The translations under genes were made by a program, and so were the position numbers. The notes beneath the pieces were generated by a model that was given only the letters and a program-made list of their open reading frames with translations, had not been told where the DNA came from and ran no database searches. Of a stretch of DNA of 64,000 nt, positions 17,689 through 25,575 are shown piece after piece. Source of the DNA: Marinitoga sp. 38H-ov (GTDB lineage: Bacteria; Thermotogota; Thermotogae; Petrotogales; Petrotogaceae); contig NZ_LNGH01000053.1 in NCBI RefSeq assembly GCF_011057715.1, forward strand, positions 44,884-108,883. The letters run 5' to 3'. Within the stretch, counting starts at the first letter, position 1. Each line of letters starts with the position of its first letter.

Positions 17689-19350
17689 ATGGCTGAAGAA
17701 ATTAAAAATGAACAACAACAACAAGATGTTTTTGAAAAACAATTTTTATCTACCCCTCAATTAGTATGGAGAGCGTTAAAAAGACATAAATTTGGTCTTG
17801 TTGCTATGTGGATATTACTTATATTATATATTTTTGCATTATTTGCAGATTTTCTTTCACCAATGGATTATAGGGTTCAACATATACAATTTAAATATGC
17901 TCCTCCAATGAAAGTTTTTTGGAAAGATGAAACAGGAAAACTTGCAGGGCCTCATGTTTATTTATACAAAAGAGTTAAAGATCCAGTAACTTTCCAAAGT
18001 ACATATAAGGAAGCAACTTATTTTGATAATTTTAAAGTATACGATGATTTTTCAGGTGTAGAGACAACATTAAAAGTAGGAGAATATAACCCAGATTATG
18101 AATCTACAGTTACAAATTATCAATTTGTATTGAGCTATAATACAATTGCTGTGACAAATGATGGAAAAGAGTACAATATTTTAACAGAATCAAAAACAGA
18201 ACCATTAGTAACTTTTGAAGAATTAGGAATTAAAGATAAGATTATAAATAAAAATGAAGAAGGGTTTTTAAATATTGATCAAATACCTTTATTAAAAGGT
18301 GAAAATGTATTATTATCTGTAGAGGATAGAGGTATAGCTTCAACTTTCTATTTTGAAGAAAATTATAAGACAAAATCAAATTTAGAAAGATATAATTTAA
18401 AACCAGAAGATATTAAAGAATTTAGAAAATATGTTTCTTTAGATGTAATTGAAGTTGAAACAGAAGATGATTTCTATGAATTTTACCCAGAAAACATTTT
18501 AGGAGTTAATTTGAAGAAATTTAACCTTAAATTCTTTACTAAAGGTTGGGAATATAAATGGTTAGGATTTATTCCTGGAAATATTCATTTATTTGGTGTT
18601 GAAAAAAGTAAATTACCATATTTTGCAGAGGATTATGCATCTAAAGACGGTATTATCTACTTATGGGGTGCAGATAAGTTCGGTAGAGATATGATTAGTA
18701 GATTATTATTTGGTAGTAGAGTTTCATTGACAATTGGTTTATTAGGTATTGCTATTACATTTACAATTGGTTTAATGCTAGGTGGAGTAGCTGGATACTT
18801 TGGTGGTTGGATTGATGAGATATTAATGAGATTTACAGAAATATTAATGTCTATTCCAAGTTTCTATTTATTAGTATCATTAAGTGCTATATTACCTTCT
18901 GAATTATCACCATCAATAAAATATATTTTAATTATAGTTATATTATCTTTTATTGGATGGCCTGGTATGACAAGGGTTATTAGAGGTATGACACTCGGTT
19001 TAAAAGAAACAGAATTTATTCAAGCAGCTGTTGCTTTAGGTTATCCATCAAGAAAAATTATATGGAAACATTTATTACCTAATACAGCAACATATGTTAT
19101 TGTTTCTGCTACATTATCAATACCAGGATATATACTTGGTGAAGCTGGATTGAGTTTCTTAGGGTTAGGTATTAGAGAACCCTCAGCTAGTTGGGGACTT
19201 ATGTTATCTCAAGCACAAAATATCACAGCTTTAACAAATTATCCATGGTTATTATTACCAGGATTATTTATATTCATTACAGTTCTTGCATTTAATTTAT
19301 TTGGTGATGCTATAAGGGATGCTTTGGATCCAAGAGCATTAGGACATTAA
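17689..19350 (+). CDS. Oligopeptide ABC transporter permease, OppC/DppC type, with large extracytoplasmic insertion
   Basis: 553 residues, far longer than the usual ~300. The N-terminal segment and TM1 are at about residues 33-57 and the canonical permease core begins at about residue 326 (GADKFGRDMISRLLFGS). The EAA-like loop (EFIQAAVALGYPSRKIIWKH) is normal. The ~260 residues between them are hydrophilic and strand-rich and must face outside the membrane, where OppC normally has a short loop. It may help dock the binding protein. Last gene of the operon, followed by a strong terminator. Confidence 0.93.
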   Translation: MAEEIKNEQQQQDVFEKQFLSTPQLVWRALKRHKFGLVAMWILLILYIFALFADFLSPMDYRVQHIQFKYAPPMKVFWKDETGKLAGPHVYLYKRVKDPVTFQSTYKEATYFDNFKVYDDFSGVETTLKVGEYNPDYESTVTNYQFVLSYNTIAVTNDGKEYNILTESKTEPLVTFEELGIKDKIINKNEEGFLNIDQIPLLKGENVLLSVEDRGIASTFYFEENYKTKSNLERYNLKPEDIKEFRKYVSLDVIEVETEDDFYEFYPENILGVNLKKFNLKFFTKGWEYKWLGFIPGNIHLFGVEKSKLPYFAEDYASKDGIIYLWGADKFGRDMISRLLFGSRVSLTIGLLGIAITFTIGLMLGGVAGYFGGWIDEILMRFTEILMSIPSFYLLVSLSAILPSELSPSIKYILIIVILSFIGWPGMTRVIRGMTLGLKETEFIQAAVALGYPSRKIIWKHLLPNTATYVIVSATLSIPGYILGEAGLSFLGLGIREPSASWGLMLSQAQNITALTNYPWLLLPGLFIFITVLAFNLFGDAIRDALDPRALGH

Positions 19351-19352
19351 TG

Positions 19353-19385
19353 AAAAAGGGACTCTTTGGAGTCCCTTTTTTTCTT
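19353..19385 (+). terminator. Rho-independent terminator of the oligopeptide ABC operon
   Basis: AAAAAGGGACTC / GAGTCCCTTTTT with a TTTG loop (19353-19364 and 19369-19380) and further T residues; perfect 12-bp stem directly after the last permease. Confidence 0.95.
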
Positions 19386-19413
19386 ATTTAATTTTTTAGT
19401 AAAATTAAATTTT

Positions 19414-19524
19414 CTAAAACCATAATAAAAGAAGTTTTAAAATTTTATTATTATTTAATAATATGACATTATTTTCATCTATTACAACAAAATTATTATA
19501 GTTTTCTCCAATTTTTTTCTTCAT
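19414..19524 (-). CDS. Possible small protein, 36 residues
   Basis: An ATG at 19524 is preceded by AAGGAGG at a spacing of 7, as good a ribosome binding site as any in the window. The reading frame encodes 36 residues, charged and Asn-rich at first (MKKKIGENYNNFVVIDENN) and ending in a short hydrophobic KLLLLWF, then TAG. No homologue comes to mind. It lies between the terminator of the oligopeptide operon and a decayed insertion sequence, so it may be a real tiny gene or the surviving start of a deleted one. The rest of 19386-19730 shows only A+T-rich sequence. Confidence 0.35.
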   Translation of the reverse strand: MKKKIGENYNNFVVIDENNVILLNNNKILKLLLLWF

Positions 19525-19730
19525 TAAAAAGCCTCCTTAAATGCAAAATAGTTAATTATTGAGTGTATTCCAGATATTAAATATATATCTTTTTAAATAT
19601 CATATATAATAAGAGAGAGTATTTGATAAAAAAACTAAAAGTAAAAAGCTTTAATAAATAAGGTGTTTGAAAAGTTTCTATTAAATAATAACTTAAAATA
19701 AACACAAGTGAAATAAAAATATATATATTA

Positions 19731-20500
19731 GGCTGTCCAAAAAGTCTAAGGACCGAAAAAATTAGAAATCTTTTTTAAATTATAACCATGGAAAAGATTA
19801 AAGAGAAGAATTAATAATAAAACAACAATACCAGCAAAAGTTAAATAATTTCTATTTCTAACATACTAAACATACTCAGTTCATGTATCCATAATGCCAT
19901 TTACGAGTTCTATTTCCCAACATAATTTATAATCATCCTTAAATACTGTTCTAAAAGATTTCATAACATATTATATGATTCATGATATTTAGTATTTCTC
20001 ATATTCTAATCAATAACAGGAATAGAACCAGAAGATTTTATTTTAGAAAAATATCGTATGAATCATATGCTGCATCTAATAAAATCTTAGAAAAAGATTT
20101 TATTGAAATAATCATCAAAGAATTTTGATTCATGAAAAGATGCCTAAAGTAAAATCAAAAACAAAATCATTCTTGACATCTAAAGATAAATAAAGTTTTT
20201 TACCAAATTCTTTTCCATTTTTTATATATCTAATTAATCAAAGCATTATTAATTTTTCTAAAATTCAATTTATTAGTCCTATACGAAATTATTTGAAATG
20301 AAGGTATATCTTCTATTCCTATTAAAGATGAAAATTCAGGATGGTCACGAAATAATTTTCAGATTTTCTATAATAATTTTTCAATCTTTAATAATATTAA
20401 ATAATATATAATTATATTTCATCAAGTAGTTTTTTACATTTAAAAAACTATTGATTACATTATGAAAAGATTAAGAAAGTTTGACTTTTTTGAAAAAAAG
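19731..20500 (-). mobile_element. Decayed insertion sequence with transposase remnants
   Basis: The minus strand between 20370 and 19760 gives transposase-like peptides in shifting frames broken by stops. Examples are a 39-codon stretch near 20355-20240 (PEFSSLIGIEDIPSFQIISY), LYLSLDVKNDFVFDFTL near 20190-20140, LLDAAYDSYDIF near 20080-20045, FKDDYKLCWEIEL near 19950-19905 and YLTFAGIVVLLL near 19850-19815. This order is that of a DDE transposase (DAAYDS fits an acidic catalytic block). The left end GGCTGTCCAAAAAGTC (19731-19746) looks like an IS terminal repeat. A weak counterpart, GACTTTTTTGA, lies near 20483. Family not assigned. No functional transposase remains. Confidence 0.75.
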
Positions 20501-20509
20501 TGCTATTAT
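20481..20509 (+). promoter_or_regulatory. Promoter of hpf
   Basis: TTGACT (20481-20486), 17-base spacer, TATTAT (20504-20509). The -35 hexamer sits where the far end of the decayed insertion sequence would be expected. Confidence 0.75.
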
Positions 20510-20541
20510 TATAATAGGGAACATCTAAAGGGGGTGTTTAT

Positions 20542-21078
20542 ATGGAATATAAGTTATTCACAAAGAATATAGAATTAACTGCAGCATTAGAAGATTATTT
20601 AGAAAAAAGAATGGAAAAAATTGATAGGGTATTTAAAAAACACGATGAATTATTAATGAGTACAGATGTTAGGGTAGAAAAAGACAGAGAATTATTTAAA
20701 GTTGAAGTAACATCACATCTAAAAGGAAATATTATGAAGGTTGAAGAAAGAGGAACAGATTTATATGAAGTTATTGATAGGGTATCGGATGCATATGAGA
20801 GAAAACTAAAGAAATTTAAAGAAAAATTACAAAATCACGTATCCCCCAATCCTTTAAAGGAATTAAATGTAGAGTATGTTGATGAAGATGACATTTTAAA
20901 CAAAATTGATAAAAGAAAACGTTTTGATTTAAATATGTATTCTCTTGAAGAAGCTATTATGCAATTAGAATTATTAGGTCATGAATTTTTTGTATTCAGA
21001 AATTCTGATACAGAAGAGGTTAATGTTGTTTATAAGCGAAAAGATGGAAGTTTGGGATTAATAGAATTAATAGGATAA
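20542..21078 (+). CDS. hpf: Ribosome hibernation promoting factor, long form
   Basis: 178 residues. Residues 1-100 are the HPF/RaiA domain (EYKLFTKNIELTAALEDYLEKRMEKIDRVF) that sits in the decoding centre. Residues ~125-178 are the C-terminal dimerisation domain (NMYSLEEAIMQLELLGHEFFVFRN), so this is the long form that makes 100S ribosome dimers in stationary phase or stress. ATG preceded by AGGGGGTG. Single-gene transcript with its own promoter and terminator. Confidence 0.95.
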   Translation: MEYKLFTKNIELTAALEDYLEKRMEKIDRVFKKHDELLMSTDVRVEKDRELFKVEVTSHLKGNIMKVEERGTDLYEVIDRVSDAYERKLKKFKEKLQNHVSPNPLKELNVEYVDEDDILNKIDKRKRFDLNMYSLEEAIMQLELLGHEFFVFRNSDTEEVNVVYKRKDGSLGLIELIG

Positions 21079-21088
21079 TAACATAAAT

Positions 21089-21111
21089 AATGCGGGGATT
21101 TTCCCCGCATT
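21089..21111 (+). terminator. Rho-independent terminator of hpf
   Basis: AATGCGGGGA / TCCCCGCATT, TTT loop, perfect 10-bp stem. It lies between convergent genes and can serve both. Confidence 0.9.
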
Positions 21112-21127
21112 TATTATTATATATAAA

Positions 21128-21994
21128 TTATAAAATATCAATATTGAATAATTTTCTTGCGATTAAACCTATTACAAATGAAATAATCATAACGCTAAAG
21201 CTAATAGTAATCATTTCTAAAAAATAATATTTAAATGTTTTTTCTTGAACAACAGAAACAAAAAATGAAAAGAATATTATTACAATAATAGCATTTATTA
21301 TAGTGAACAATAATGAAATCATTGGATTGGAAAATATAAAATACGGAGCAACAAGTAAAATTACAGTAATAATATATGCTATTCCTGTATAAATGGATGC
21401 TTTTAATGGATTTGTAGCATCTTTTTCTGCTCTTTGAGACAAATATTCTGATGCTGCCATTGAAAATGATGCGGCAATTCCTGTAATTAATCCGGATAAT
21501 GCAACAAGACGAGAATTTTGAAATGCAAAGGTTAAACCCGCTAATGTTCCTGTTAATTCAACTAATGCATCATTTAATCCTAATACCATAGAACTAACAT
21601 ATTGAATTTTTTCTTCATCAATTAAACTCAATAATTTTTTCTCATGGTTATTTTCATCTTCTATTATTTCATTAAATTCTGGAATTATTTCTTTCACATC
21701 ATCATAAGCAATTTGAGCTTTTTCCTCTCCTTTTTCCATTGCATTTAGGGCAAAAGTTAATCCAAATATATAGGATAATAACACATACCAGAATACTAAA
21801 AATTTATTTGGTTTAATATCTTTATTTGTATATTTTTTTATTATATTATAATGTTTAATCTCATCTTTTGATATACTTTCTAATATATTTCCATTATCTC
21901 CTTTAATTCTTTTGGCTAAATTTTTATATACGTAATATTCGGTTATTTCATATTTTTGAAATAACATTAATTTTTCTCTAATTTTATCATCCAT
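21128..21994 (-). CDS. Ferritin-like domain fused to VIT1/CCC1-type iron/manganese transporter
   Basis: 288 residues from ATG at 21994 (GGAGGG 6 bases upstream; the ATG at 22018 would overlap the previous gene). Residues 1-130 form a rubrerythrin-like four-helix domain with candidate metal ligands (KYEITEYYVYKNLAKR and SISKDEIKHYNI). From about residue 140 comes the VIT1/CCC1 membrane part: VLGLNDALVELTGTLAGLTFA and SMAASEYLSQRAEKDA. Proteins of this layout move Fe2+ or Mn2+ across the inner membrane. It follows the MobA-like gene with one base between stop and start. Confidence 0.85.
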   Translation of the reverse strand: MDDKIREKLMLFQKYEITEYYVYKNLAKRIKGDNGNILESISKDEIKHYNIIKKYTNKDIKPNKFLVFWYVLLSYIFGLTFALNAMEKGEEKAQIAYDDVKEIIPEFNEIIEDENNHEKKLLSLIDEEKIQYVSSMVLGLNDALVELTGTLAGLTFAFQNSRLVALSGLITGIAASFSMAASEYLSQRAEKDATNPLKASIYTGIAYIITVILLVAPYFIFSNPMISLLFTIINAIIVIIFFSFFVSVVQEKTFKYYFLEMITISFSVMIISFVIGLIARKLFNIDIL

Positions 21995-21995
21995 A

Positions 21996-22547
21996 TTATC
22001 CCTCCAATCTATAATCAAAGTCTATTGTTACTTCAGGTGTATTAACGTTGATTTTTTCAACATATTCTGGATGTTTTTTTATAATTTGTTTAATTCCCGA
22101 ATCCCCTTCAAGATTTAATATATCTTCAAATAATTCTTTTTTCACTAAAGTTGGAAATCCCTTTTTATTATTATAATATGGAGCAATTATAAGCTTATTG
22201 CTTTTAACATTTAAAATCATATCAACAATTTCTTTTTTTACAAGAGGCATATCTCCAAGAAATATTAACACATAATCATAACTATTTTTTAAAGCATATT
22301 TTATAGCAGTTTTAACAGAAGAAGAAATTCCGTTTATATAGTCATTGTTAATAACTATTTTAAAATCATATAATTCAAAATTATTTTTCCATTTATCATT
22401 TACAACTATTATTTTATCAAAATTATAGGAATTTAATAAATCAATTGTCCATTGTAAAAGAGGTTTCCCATTATAATTAAATAGCAATTTATTTCCCTTA
22501 AATCTACTAGAAAGTCCAGCAGCTAAAATAACTCCTAATATTTTCAT
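21996..22547 (-). CDS. MobA-like nucleotidyltransferase
   Basis: 183 residues, a single GT-A-like nucleotidyltransferase domain: LGVILAAGLSSRFKGNKLLF (residues 4-23), then FLGDMPLV with the metal-binding aspartate and the late TPEVTIDFD. Closest to the MocA/MobA-like group that transfers CMP or GMP to molybdopterin, often linked to xanthine dehydrogenase. No molybdenum enzyme is in this window; the purine genes alongside make such a link possible but unproven. It is divergent from ade. Confidence 0.85.
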   Translation of the reverse strand: MKILGVILAAGLSSRFKGNKLLFNYNGKPLLQWTIDLLNSYNFDKIIVVNDKWKNNFELYDFKIVINNDYINGISSSVKTAIKYALKNSYDYVLIFLGDMPLVKKEIVDMILNVKSNKLIIAPYYNNKKGFPTLVKKELFEDILNLEGDSGIKQIIKKHPEYVEKINVNTPEVTIDFDYRLEG

Positions 22548-22625
22548 TTTTTAATAACCTCCATTTGATGTATAATATATGTTAAGATTATATCACAAAT
22601 ATAATATATATTTAGGGGGGATTGG

Positions 22626-24350
22626 ATGAAAATAAAAGATATTATTCCTGTGGCGCTGGGGGAGGAGAAACCGGATATATTATTAAAAAACGCAAAGCTT
22701 GTAAATGTTTTTACAGGAGAAATTGAAGAAACAAATATTGCATTATTTAGAAAAAGAATTGCAGGAATTGGTGATTATAATGAAGGAAAAGAAATAATTA
22801 ATTTAGAAGGCAAATATGTTTTACCTGGGTTTATAAATGCTCATTTACATATAGAAAGTTCTATGTTATCTCCAAGACAATTTGCCAAAGCAGTATTATT
22901 AAGGGGAACAACTACAGTAATAGCCGACCCGCATGAAATATCCAATGTGCTGGGACTAGATGGACTAGAGTATATGATTAAATCAACTGAAGGAATACCT
23001 TTAAATGTATATATAGCAATTCCTTCGGCTGTTCCTGCAACAAATATGGAAATATCAGGAGCTAGGCTTGGTCCTGAAGATATAGTTGGTTTTGTTGATT
23101 CATACCCAAATAGAATTATTGCATTGGGAGAGGTAATGAACTTTCCTGGGGTGTTAAATAGGGATCCTGAATTATTAACTAAAATAGAAATATTAAGACA
23201 TATGTATAAGAAAATAGATGGGCATGCACCTGGAGTTAGAGGAAAAGAATTAAATGCATATATAGACGCGTTTATTAGATCTGATCATGAATGTACAACA
23301 AAAGAAGAAGCATTAGAGAAAATTAGTAAAGGTATGCAAGTGTTTATAAGAGAAGGTACAGCTGCAAAAAATCTCGATGCACTAATTGAAGCAGTTAACG
23401 AAATGAATCATCATAGTTTTTCATTTTGTACTGATGACAGGGAGCCTTTAGACATATTAAATGAAGGAGATATAGATTATTTAGTAAGAAGAAGTATTGA
23501 AAAAGGAATAGACCCTATTATAGCTATTAGAATGGCAACAATTAATACAGCAAGATATTATAATCTAAGAAGTATGGGAGCAATAGCACCTGGTTATAAG
23601 GCTGATATTTTAGTAGTTGATGATTTGAAAAAAATGAATATAAGGATGGTATTTAAAGATTCTAAATTAGTTGTTAAAGATGGAAAATTTGTTGAAGATA
23701 TGAAAGGTGTATATAATGATATTCCTAAAAAATTTGGTAAAGTAGTTTTACCAGAATTTTCTGCTAATGATTTAAAAATAAAGAATAAAGGAAATAAAAT
23801 AAGGGTAATAAAAATATTTGAAGGATCATTATTAACAGACGAATTAATTTTAGAACCAAAAATAGAAAATGGTTTTGTTGTTTCTGATATAGAAAGAGAT
23901 ATAATAAAAATTGCAATATTTGAAAGACATACAGGTACAAATTATTCTTTGGGTTTTGTTCATGGTTTTGGTTTAAAAAGTGGAGCTATTGGTTCAAGTA
24001 TAGGACATGATTCACATAATATAGGAATAATTGGAACAAATGATGAAGATATGTATTTAGCTGCTAAAGAAATAGAAAAAATGAATGGTGGAATGGTTGT
24101 AGTTGATAATGGTAAAATATTATCAAAGTTACCTCTTCCTATAGCAGGATTAATGACAGATAAAGAATTAGAAGATGTAGTTGAGGATTTAGAATTATTA
24201 GAAGAAAACGTAAAAAAACTAGGTGCAGTTGATGCTACATTTATGACATTATCCTTTTTACAATTAGCAGTTATTCCGAATTTAAAAATTACAAATAATG
24301 GATTGGTAGACGTTAATAAACAAGAATATGTGGATTTATTTGTTGATTAG
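22626..24350 (+). CDS. ade: Adenine deaminase
   Basis: Converts adenine to hypoxanthine plus ammonia; amidohydrolase superfamily with a two-metal centre. 574 residues, normal for Ade. Motifs: HLHIESSMLSPRQFAKA near residue 73, ADPHEISNVLG, DGHAPG, and the signature CTDDREPLDIL; the C-terminal Ade domain (SIGHDSHNIGIIGTND) is complete. ATG preceded by a run of six G. Placed directly before a nucleoside-type ABC transporter, it fits purine salvage. Several TATAAT-like boxes lie in the upstream 78 bases (e.g. 22571-22576). Confidence 0.97.
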   Translation: MKIKDIIPVALGEEKPDILLKNAKLVNVFTGEIEETNIALFRKRIAGIGDYNEGKEIINLEGKYVLPGFINAHLHIESSMLSPRQFAKAVLLRGTTTVIADPHEISNVLGLDGLEYMIKSTEGIPLNVYIAIPSAVPATNMEISGARLGPEDIVGFVDSYPNRIIALGEVMNFPGVLNRDPELLTKIEILRHMYKKIDGHAPGVRGKELNAYIDAFIRSDHECTTKEEALEKISKGMQVFIREGTAAKNLDALIEAVNEMNHHSFSFCTDDREPLDILNEGDIDYLVRRSIEKGIDPIIAIRMATINTARYYNLRSMGAIAPGYKADILVVDDLKKMNIRMVFKDSKLVVKDGKFVEDMKGVYNDIPKKFGKVVLPEFSANDLKIKNKGNKIRVIKIFEGSLLTDELILEPKIENGFVVSDIERDIIKIAIFERHTGTNYSLGFVHGFGLKSGAIGSSIGHDSHNIGIIGTNDEDMYLAAKEIEKMNGGMVVVDNGKILSKLPLPIAGLMTDKELEDVVEDLELLEENVKKLGAVDATFMTLSFLQLAVIPNLKITNNGLVDVNKQEYVDLFVD

Positions 24351-24355
24351 GAATA

Positions 24356-24384
24356 TTGTAAAAAATATAAATTTGTAGTAGAAT
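24356..24384 (+). promoter_or_regulatory. Promoter of the BMP nucleoside transporter operon
   Basis: TTGTAA (24356-24361), 17-base spacer, TAGAAT (24379-24384), beginning 6 bases after the ade stop. Confidence 0.6.
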
Positions 24385-24412
24385 TAACATATACAAAAAA
24401 GGAGGGGTTTAT

Positions 24413-25492
24413 ATGAAAAAGTTGTTAGTAGTATTATTGGTAATTATATTATCTTTATCATTATTTGGTAAGGTAAAAGTAGCATTATTAATTAATGGTA
24501 CATTAGGTGATAAATCATTCTTTGATTCCGCAGCAAGAGGAATGAAAATGGCTGAAGAACAATTAGGAGCAGAAACAAAGATTATTGAAATGGGGTATAA
24601 TCCTGCAGAATGGGAACCAACATTAGAAGATATTTCAGATCTTGGTGAATATGATTTAATAATTGTAGGTACATGGCAAATGGTTGAATTAATACAAAGA
24701 ATAGCACCATTATATCCAGATCAAAATTATGTAATATTTGATGATGCAGTTGATTATTCACAAGGAAATTTGGATAATGTATATTCTATTACATATAAAC
24801 AAAATGAAGGATCGTTCTTAGCAGGTGCATTAGCAGCATTAGTATCAAAATCAAATGAATTTAAATATTCTGTTCCAGATAAAAAGATAATAGGTTTCTT
24901 AGGAGGTATGGATATTCCTGTTATTAACGATTTCTTAGTTGGATATATTGAAGGTGCAAAATATATTGATCCAGAAATGAAAGTTTTAATCTCATATGTA
25001 GGTGCATGGAATGACCCAGCAAAAGGTAAAGAATTCACATTATCAATGTACAGACAAGGTGCAGATGTTGTATTTGCAGTTGCGGGTGAAACAGGAAATG
25101 GCGTTTTAGCAGCAGCAAAAGAAATGGATAGATGGGGTATAGGTGTTGATTCTGATATGCAATTGTTATATGAAGAAAAAGATATGGATATAGTAAAGCA
25201 CACATTAACATCAATGATGAAAAATGTAGATTATTCATTATTCAGAGCTATAAAATTATATATGGAAGGTAAAATGCCATTAGGTAAAGCAGAAGCATTA
25301 GGATTAAAAGAAAGAGGCGTTGGATTAGCAGATAATAAATACTTCAAAGAAATTATGAAAGTTGATCCTTGGGTATTAGTTCAATTAAAGGATTTAGAAT
25401 TAGCTATTATTAGAGGAGATATAGAAGTTCCAACAGCATATGGAATGAGTAACGAAGAATTAAATAAAATTAGAGATTCTGTAAGACCATAA
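24413..25492 (+). CDS. BMP-family nucleoside ABC transporter binding protein
   Basis: 359 residues with a signal peptide (MKKLLVVLLVIILSLSLFG) and no lipobox cysteine, unlike many BMP lipoproteins. The Med/BMP/PnrA fold is seen in KVALLINGTLGDKSFFDSAARGM, YDLIIVGT and YKQNEGSFLAGALAAL. Characterised members bind purine nucleosides. The downstream ATPase and two permeases complete the importer and the upstream ade supports a purine ligand; the exact ligand is inferred. ATG preceded by AGGAGGGG. A hairpin follows the gene, probably setting a higher level for this subunit. Confidence 0.93.
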   Translation: MKKLLVVLLVIILSLSLFGKVKVALLINGTLGDKSFFDSAARGMKMAEEQLGAETKIIEMGYNPAEWEPTLEDISDLGEYDLIIVGTWQMVELIQRIAPLYPDQNYVIFDDAVDYSQGNLDNVYSITYKQNEGSFLAGALAALVSKSNEFKYSVPDKKIIGFLGGMDIPVINDFLVGYIEGAKYIDPEMKVLISYVGAWNDPAKGKEFTLSMYRQGADVVFAVAGETGNGVLAAAKEMDRWGIGVDSDMQLLYEEKDMDIVKHTLTSMMKNVDYSLFRAIKLYMEGKMPLGKAEALGLKERGVGLADNKYFKEIMKVDPWVLVQLKDLELAIIRGDIEVPTAYGMSNEELNKIRDSVRP

Positions 25493-25525
25493 TAACATAT
25501 AAATAATATAATGTAAAAAATAATG

Positions 25526-25544
25526 GGGGCTATTAGCCCCTATT
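25526..25544 (+). terminator. Hairpin between binding protein and ATPase genes
   Basis: GGGGC-TATTA-GCCCC followed by TATTTT. Short stem and weak T run suggest partial termination within the operon. Confidence 0.65.
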
Positions 25545-25575
25545 TTAAATAATACCTGTAAAGAAAGGTGATAAA

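Noticed and set aside
24754..25203. 149-codon frame antisense to the BMP binding protein
   Set aside because: Shadow of codon-biased sequence; no start signal and low-complexity translation.
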